A stretch of 64,000 nucleotides of DNA. It comes from Fremontodendron californicum (Eukaryota; Streptophyta; Magnoliopsida; Malvales; Malvaceae). Positions 57,198 through 64,000 of this stretch are shown here, in pieces. The notes below the pieces were generated by a model, which did not search any database, was not told the origin of the DNA, and worked only from the letters and a program-made list of their open reading frames with translations. The translations under genes were made by a program, and so were the position numbers. The DNA lies in contig JAULJL010000001.1 in NCBI GenBank assembly GCA_030761205.1, forward strand, positions 41,177,145 through 41,241,144. Direction: 5' to 3'. Position 1 is the stretch's first letter; each line of letters opens with the position of its first letter.

Positions 57198-58645
57198 AAA
57201 GGACACGGAATTTTTGACCGGCAGTTTAGTCGGTGGCTAATTATTTTGGGTGAATGTGGTTAAGGGCTAAGGAGTATAGCTTGTGCATATCATGCTGTCA
57301 CTGGATGTTATACCCAGCTATGTCTTGGGTGAAGGGTAGCACGAAGAAAAGCAAGAGCACCTTTTGCCCCTTCTCTTTTCCTTGACCACTTTTTGTCTCT
57401 CCCTTCCGATTTTTATTTTTCAGATGAAGGGCAAGTAGGATGATGGAGTTGAACTGAGGCTGTCGACCATGTAATTATATGTTCTTTTTTTTCCCCTTCC
57501 AGAAGAGTACTTTGAAAACAAAATGTGTAGCATTTCAACCCCAGTTCCCTCCCGTTTCTTTTAAGTTGTAACCAATTAGGAATTGTAGAAAGGGAAGTGG
57601 GAAATTTAACTAAATCAGACCTCAGTTATTCCAAGTGTTTTAGTTCCTTTATTTGTCTCATCTCATTTGCATCGTTAAATCACCTTAGAGGTGGTCCATC
57701 TGATACAAGCAGTTTATACTTTATCCATTATGTGATGATGCATTTAGTTGTTGGTAAATTCTCATTGTGTAAATATAATTGTTTGATAACCAATGACTTG
57801 TAGTAAAAGAAGATTATTTATCCTTATGAAAGGTAGCATCACAGTGAGATCTATTAATGGATCGGGTTATCATTTAAATTTGAAAGTTTGTCCGATATTT
57901 AAAAGAGATTGGACAAAAATATTAAGTTCGAAAAATAAATTTGAGATAAAAAATGAAGCATGTTTAAAAATAAATCGAGATTTGGTTTCAACATTCAAAA
58001 TTCGAATTCGATTCAACTTGTTTTTTAATTATATATAATATATTATGTAATTTATATTATACAAAGAATAAACATATATAATATTATAATGTAAACATTT
58101 AAAATATATTAAGTTATTTATATTTTAAAATTTAATAAAAAAAAATAAATTACTAAAAATTCAATAAAAAGTAACATTTTTTTTAATCTGAACTTATTTA
58201 TTTATAAATATGAACTGATTTGAACAAAATTTGAAACTCATTTCGAACCAGATCGAACTTAAACTAATATATATAATGTTGATATCATATTTAAGCCAAA
58301 TCCAAACCTGACCCAACCACCCTACCCAAGAACACCTGTTATTTCCTATTAATTTGTTGCTGCAAAATCTATCGCCTACGAGTTCAACTTTTTCACTTTT
58401 ATCAGTTGATTCACCTCATTTATATTTCACTTTGCAATACTAGATCTCTTTGACATCTAAAATGCAGTTCATTTTGCTACAATATTTACCAATTGTCATA
58501 GTAATTTAATTGAATATGGTAATTCTACTTCCTCTAATCATTCAATACCAAGATTTATTTTAAAGAAAATATAACATTTCTCTAATTCATATCTCATTGG
58601 TTGAAGGTCTGAATTCAACTCCAAACTGAGAGAAAAAAAAAAAAA
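57198..58645. other. Intergenic between convergent genes
   Basis: Holds the 3' flanks of the syntaxin-like and TGD5-like genes. AT-rich filler between about 57830 and 58330 shows gatctattaatggatcgggt on the left and gaaccagatcgaac / ccaaacctgacccaaccacc on the right, possibly a decayed inverted-repeat element. No gene seen. Confidence 0.55.
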
Positions 58646-60487
58646 CTAGTGTGACACACGAATTTCCTTGGTGCGTTTTGGTATTTCTTTGAACTCACCA
58701 TCCTGCCTTGGATCCTCTTTGCCAAATTCTAAGCCTTGGAATGTGACCCTAGATGATCTGTACTGGCTACCATAGACAGACCCAAAGCCCCATCCAAGGC
58801 CAAAGCCAACCCCACAGCCACCACCTTCACATACAGAATAATTCATTAGTCAGCAAAGCTGATTAACAAAGGAACCATTGGAGTTTAGTAAAGTATTAAA
58901 GGAACCACCTGCACCGAGTCCAAAGATATTCAAAGGCATTCCTGCAGGTGAAAAAGAAATCACAAATAAGATAAAAAGCTTATTACTGCATTCACAGAAT
59001 GAGAAGATATTAATAAATTTTGAATCTTAGACAATACCTTGATTTAGAGAGAAAGTGCAAGAATTTACATATATCAATAAAGCATGAAATAACAGTGATT
59101 AAATGATTACAAAGTTCATAATTTAGCCATCTATAGTTTTCAATCAATGGAATGAATTGATCTACTGCAAACAAAAGTTAAAAGGTATACCGTGCATCTC
59201 AAAACTGAAGGAGCAAAATAAAAGAAGTATTTTTTAAGGTTTAGAAAGAAAAAAAAAACCCCAAAAGCATCCTAAAGGTAACATTGTTGAACCTCAAAGC
59301 CCAAACAGCACTAGATTGACAACAATACAAACCCAAGTGTTTAAAGTTCTAAACCTTCATCATCAAAATTCCACATGATAGTGTTCAACATCCTTATAGT
59401 TTTCTCACTAGCTAATAAAGACAAAAGGAGAACAGAAATAAAGGGCGGGAAATCGCATTCCCTTCATTAAAGAAAGATGCTATAAGACACAAACCCCGTT
59501 TCCAGCAATGAGAGGAAGAGTCTGAGATAAACAAGAAACAAGAAGCACATTACCAATTCTCAATGAATTGACACATTCTTATCTTGTAACCTTCTTAATT
59601 ATCATGATTCAATTACTTACCAAATAAAATGCCAGCAGCCGCAGAAAAATCATCACCAAATAATTTTATGGATTTTACTAACAAGTGCCCTAAGGGCACT
59701 CTTTAAGGTTATTGTATATAGTAATATCTTCTTCCAATGTATTGGAAATGATGAATAAAGTTGTCAAATATTGCATTTAATACAATGTTCTTTCTATAAA
59801 TAGTATATTAACTAACCTTAAAGAGTGCCCTAAGGGCACTCGTTAGCAAAACCCTAGTTTTATAACATCGCAAAAGGTACTCCAGCAAGATAAGACTGAC
59901 ACATGAAGCGATGAACACAAATAACCCTCACTAACTGATGATGAAGAGATCGTGATTGGTACTTCACTCTCATCTGACAGCAATAAATCAATCTGGAGTC
60001 TTAAGTCTAATTTCAAAATGCAACTAAAATTATAATCTTCAACTGACATCAACAACCAAGGCGAAAACAAGTCCCTAATTCCCTATGTCCAAGTCCAAAT
60101 CTCACAAATGACGAAACCAAGAACCGATAACTACTTTTCCTTGGATCAAATAACATGAGTAGAGGCCTAGAGGGACACATAATCCATTTCCAGTGTACGG
60201 TACATATCTTTCAGCCGAATTGAAATCTTTATGCGTGAGAATTAAAAGAAAATTTAAGCTGAAACATAAAATTTGAAAGGCGATTAAAGAAAACAAACCT
60301 CCAAAACCCCATCCAACTCCGAAACCGCATCCAACACCAAACCCTGAGAATAAAATTGACAGAAAAAAACAGAGGAAAAAAAAAGATCAAAGACAAGAAA
60401 TTTACTTCAATAGAATATTAAAAGGAAATGTAAAATAAACGTGGGCATACCAAGGCCAACGCCAAACCCATTGAAGTTTGTAATCAT
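58646..60487 (-). CDS. TGD5-like glycine-rich plastid lipid-transfer protein
   Basis: Four exons on minus (60487-60451, 60343-60299, 58941-58909, 58824-58646), all phase 1, encode 97 residues. The first two give MITNFNGFGVGLGFGVGCGF and GVGWGFGG. The third gives MPLNIFGLGAG. The fourth gives GGCGVGFGLGWGFGSVYGSQ and YRSSRVTFQG, then a charged tail ending RVSH. Alternating glycine and hydrophobic residues make two glycine-zipper-like membrane segments. TGD5 in Arabidopsis is a small chloroplast-envelope protein linking TGD4 to the TGD1/2/3 transporter for ER-derived lipid import; length (about 92 there) and layout agree. The 1.36-kb second intron contains a well-preserved M1 element. The gene converges with the syntaxin-like gene. 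Confidence 0.88.
59671..59853. mobile_element. Family M1 MITE, best-preserved copy, in TGD5 intron 2
   Basis: The left end gattttactaacaagtgccc and the reverse complement of the right end agggttttgctaacgagtgc are inverted repeats extending through cctaagggcactctttaagg on both sides. Interior blocks are agtaatatcttcttccaatg, attggaaatgatgaataaag and ctataaatagtatattaact. Each tip carries the palindrome gtgcccttagggcac, so each end can also fold on itself. No coding capacity. Confidence 0.85.
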
Positions 60488-62543
60488 TTTGCCTTCGTAG
60501 CTGAATAAAAGATGCTATCAAACTGAGAATTGATTGAAAAAAAAAAGAAGGGGTTGTCAAATTATTACAGTAGAAGATGGAAATGACAGTTATGTAACCT
60601 TACTCAACTGTAAGAAACAGAACTTGGTGTCAAAGATTACGTAGTTGATGTTCCAAGAAAATAACAAGAATTGGAGAAGAGATTCAGATTAGAAACTGAG
60701 GTTTTTTCGGCACAGTAGAAACTGAGGTTTTGCGTCTCGTTTATCTTTGCAAGGAAGCGATTTTGAGGGTCTCTCTATATGTATCAAATAATAAGAGCAA
60801 TAATTTTGGGTCAGGCTAATGGGCCAGGGCCACACCATTCATTCTTTGATATTGGCTTTGACAAATATTTTAGAATTTGGATTATTATTAAATAGATAAA
60901 ATTATTCATCTAAAATCAAGATTAAATTCAATTATATAATTAAAAACTTAGAATATATTAAATTATAAAATAATTTTAAAATTAAAAAAAAATCATCTTA
61001 AAATTGTTATTTTAATAATATTTTGGGTACAATGGATGTTATTTACTTGTAAAATAAAAGTCCTAATTTGAACCTGTTTAAATGAGCCCAATAATGATAC
61101 AAAGGGGCTGTAGCCAAAGTAGAAAACAAGAAGAAAAGAAACAAGTTAAGGATTTCAGTATCTTAAAAAAAAAAAAATTAAAAAACCATCATCCACTTAC
61201 GAAGCAGAAAAAGAGAGGAAATAACCTAAGCTACGACGGAGCAGCTTCAATTGGAGATTTGGTCTTTAAATTTAAATAAATAAATAAATAAATAACCAAC
61301 AACCCTAGAGCTAGAGCTAGAGGCCAATACTGAAGAATATAATATGTTTAGCTCCATAGTGGAGTCGCAGTCAAGAAATTAAGGTGCCAATCTGCCTAAC
61401 TTAAAGCAATCTAATGCATGCATTTTAATCACACAATAATTAAATAATAGGTATTTATTTTCATTCTTGCTCAAAGTTTTGTACATGAAATTTTCAACTT
61501 TTCTACACCTTAATTTTTTCAGTATCCCAGCTGCTGTTTGTATTTATGGTTTCGGAGTTCGGCTCTCCTCCGTTATTTTATTTTTTAATATATTTATCAA
61601 AATCATTCACATATATAAATTCACTTATAAATTGTGAAAATTATATTTATAAATGATGATTAAAGTTATATAACTTTTGATATGAATAATAGATATCAAC
61701 ATAATTTAAATGAATTAAATTTGATATACATCGTAATTGTTTTCTTACATATAAGATACAATTTTTTTTGTACATATTAAAATATATTTAAATCTCAATT
61801 ATCGATAATTAATTGCATTACGAATCTTAATTTTTTATCTATATAATTTATTGATGTACACAAAAATAAAAATACTTAAATTTTACCAAAATTTAAAAAA
61901 GTAAAAAAAAAAAAAAAACTTATCGTATATATATAATCTTAATACTTTTAAAAAGTTAATGAATCATTTCACTTATTAAAATCTTGATTAATGGCTTTCA
62001 TGAGTTAAGCCATTTATTATACAGGCTTTGCTGTGTATATCTGGCTTAACAATTAGCATACTCACCCCATGAAAATGACATACGGTAGAAAGTTCGAGTG
62101 TTGGACTGAACATGATTGACAAAGGCCAACCAGGTTGGCTTTTTCTCTCCTTTTGGTTGATTTTGTTTTGTTCTTCATTCATAACATATTTTTTCAACAA
62201 TGTGCTCAAGTGGTCCTCCCCACCATTGCTATATACTTTTACTTGTGAAAAAAATATAAAACATCCACTGGCATTCCACTTTCATGATATGATCTTCTCT
62301 TTAAATTAAAATTCAAGTTTATCATCCAGTCATGGCTAGCTCGAATTACTCGTACAAGACAAAGCACATATAAACTACTCTTAACTCAGAACAGCCAAAA
62401 CATTGACATTTTTCTGAATGACTAATCCATTCTCAATGTCATGGAGAATTTGAGATTAACCATATATGGAAAATTTTGATGCCCTTTCAAAGACGGACGA
62501 CATCATTGCTTTCAACATCATGAAGTGATGATATGTCTTGGGT
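60488..62543. other. Intergenic between TGD5 and the ARM/TPR gene
   Basis: Presumed TGD5 promoter and leader to about 60800, then AT-rich DNA with a (aaat) microsatellite at about 61273-61295 and A runs. The open frames at 61082-61279 and 61988-62309 have no recognisable similarity and low complexity. No RNA gene is recognised. Confidence 0.55.
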
Positions 62544-64000
62544 TTACATTGATCGAGCCATTATAACAGCTTTGTTTCTCCTTCTTGCCCTTTTCATCTC
62601 TCTCCAATTTCTTTCCTTTACAATCAAAGGTTCTTCAATTATGGTGGACAGACCTGAAAAAAAGTTACCAGCAAAAGTCATAAAACAGTACTACACTCAC
62701 TTTAGAAGCATGCCATGTTGCAGAAAATATGTAATGTATATACTCTATAAACCATTTGAATTTTCAAAAGATTTGAGTTGCAGTGATGACTTTGTACTAT
62801 TTTATGATAATCAAGTAAATGCTCACCAGATGCTATACTTTTGTTCTCCATCATCATCCTCATCATTTCATCACATTCTTGTTGATCCTCATTGCTACTT
62901 ATCTCATAATCATCGTCTGATTCTTGTACTTTTTTCAGATGATTGATTGTGGCCTTCGACTGGGCATTTGCAAACAGCCATGTGGCATCCATCTGTTTGC
63001 TGATCATACGAGCTGCATAGTATGGAATCTTCACACGCTTGTTAGTCTCCGAATTGATGGAGCCATTGATGAACATTATACAGTCCATTAAGCTCTCTTT
63101 AGCCAACCCTTTCATGTCATAAGCCTGTGATCTTCTCCACAGGCTTTTACCATGAGAATTTGCAGGATTGGAGAGGCAAAGAGCTCGAGTTGAGTCTCTA
63201 ATGGCAGCGTCAGGGTCTCTAAGTAGCAAATAACAGTGAGCTCTATTACTGTGTAGAACCATTCTCTCTTTTCTAAGCTTCAAAGGGCATGCATCTAATG
63301 CTTCGGTATACCTCTTTACAGCTGCCTCTACATCTCCTAACCAGAACATATGGTTTGCTTGTTGCTTTATCAGGTTTACTAGGACCCTTTTCTCTTCAAC
63401 TTTTTCCTCAGACATAGTTTTTTCTCTCTTTCTCCTTTCTACCTTCAACTCCCATGTTTCTTCTAGTGCCTTTTGAACTTGGCTGTTCTTGATTCTAAAT
63501 TTGCTTTGTTTATAATCTAAGAGGAGGGTTTTTGTGATTGTTTCACCTAAGCATGATCTGTCTCCAAGACTTTTGAGTTCAACCAAATCGATGAGAAACA
63601 TGTTGGCAATTTCAATAACCTTGTACCTCGTATCTGGGTCTTTGAGAAGCAATAGAAGACAATCAATGCCCATGTACTGCCAATCATCTGATGATCTCGA
63701 GAGATGACATAGATTCTCTAAGACCTCCTTAGATTCAGAGATGTTTTTTCTTCCATATTTACTGTAACACAAAATTCTAATCAGTCCCACACCAGCTGGT
63801 GATGAATGATTTACCAATCCACCCCACATTCCAGACAAATCTGCCAAAAACTCTTGCTTACAAATAAGATTCAGAGATCTCTCTTTGCAAGCAAAGCAGT
63901 TGAGAAGATAGAGAGACCAGCACTGGAGCTGGCTAGCCCATTCTTCTGCCTTCCGGTTCTCCATTTCTAAACCACCAACTCCTCTTGTAAGCAAGTCACA
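62544..64000 (-). CDS. ARM-repeat/TPR-like protein, 3' part (runs off window)
   Basis: The reading frame is open from the window edge (64000) to 62827, then a 173-nt intron, then a last exon 62653-62544, giving 427 residues in the window. The upstream exon and probably the N-terminal ARM region lie beyond the edge: the frame continues through the edge with CDLLTRGVGG, and the later methionine at 63964 is unlikely to be the start. Conserved motifs are RKAEEWASQLQCWSLYLLNC, MWGGLVN, SPAGVGLIR and SSDDWQYMGIDCLLLLL. A three-unit TPR segment follows (QANHMFWLGDVEAAVKRYTE, LHSNRAHCYLLL, KSLWRRSQAYDMKGLAKESL). The last exon ends IIEEPLIVKERNWREMKRA and a basic tail. The family (At5g43120/At3g50030 type) is presumed to mediate protein-protein contacts. 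Without splicing, a 40-residue alternative tail would follow. Confidence 0.88.

Noticed and set aside
63962..63964. ATG at 63964 as the start of the ARM/TPR gene
   Set aside because: The frame continues upstream to the window edge with residues typical of the family (CDLLTRG), so the true start lies outside.
1..64000. CRISPR arrays, bacterial operons, plastid or mitochondrial insertions
   Set aside because: No regularly spaced identical repeats with unique spacers, no ribosome-binding-site-led gene clusters, and no stretch resembling organellar genes was seen.

Overview
The window is nuclear DNA of a eudicot plant. It is AT-rich and intron-containing, with long gene-poor stretches packed with small inverted-repeat elements. 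The genes are plant-specific families: class II LBD, QWRF/augmin-8, ACBP3, TGD5 and an EDS5-type MATE. A nuclear tRNA-Lys gene, plant L1-type LINEs and a Ty1/copia element with the initiator-Met primer site also fit. I cannot name the species.

Layout. 1-4473: intergenic, short dispersed repeats. 4474-4546: tRNA-Lys(CUU) on minus. 8196-8962: two-exon class II LBD gene (LBD37/38/39 type). 12680-17668: near full-length but broken LINE with target-site duplication. 19108-24879: six-exon QWRF/augmin-subunit-8 gene on minus. 28460-29500: second, 5'-truncated LINE. 34556-35911: three-exon gene for a 114-residue putative secreted peptide precursor on minus, the least explained gene here. 37755-42649: remains of a casein kinase 2 alpha gene, split by a very young but internally gutted copia element (38465-42511). 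43064-43593: three-exon 77-residue zinc-finger gene on minus, At2g23090 type. 46821-48958: ACBP3-type acyl-CoA-binding protein. 53306-about 53990: relic of an EDS5-type MATE gene on minus. 54501-57197: five-exon tail-anchored syntaxin-like gene. 58646-60487: four-exon TGD5-type glycine-rich gene on minus. 62544-64000: 3' part of an ARM/TPR gene on minus, running off the right edge.

Exon coordinates were built by hand from conserved protein sequence plus GT/AG sites. In every assembled gene the exon phases join without remainder.

There is no operon-like logic, but two neighbourhoods look ancestral. From memory of the Arabidopsis map, CK2 alpha At2g23080 lies next to At2g23090, and TGD5 (At1g27695) next to the syntaxin-like At1g27700. 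Both pairs recur here, although this CK2 alpha copy is dead. The most unusual mobile-DNA observations are four: the copia element whose LTRs differ by one substitution while its coding region lacks key catalytic parts; its CACGCGCC-rich leader; a 26-bp insertion with LINE-like poly-A and target-site duplication; and a -1 frame offset at the same place in two separate LINE copies.
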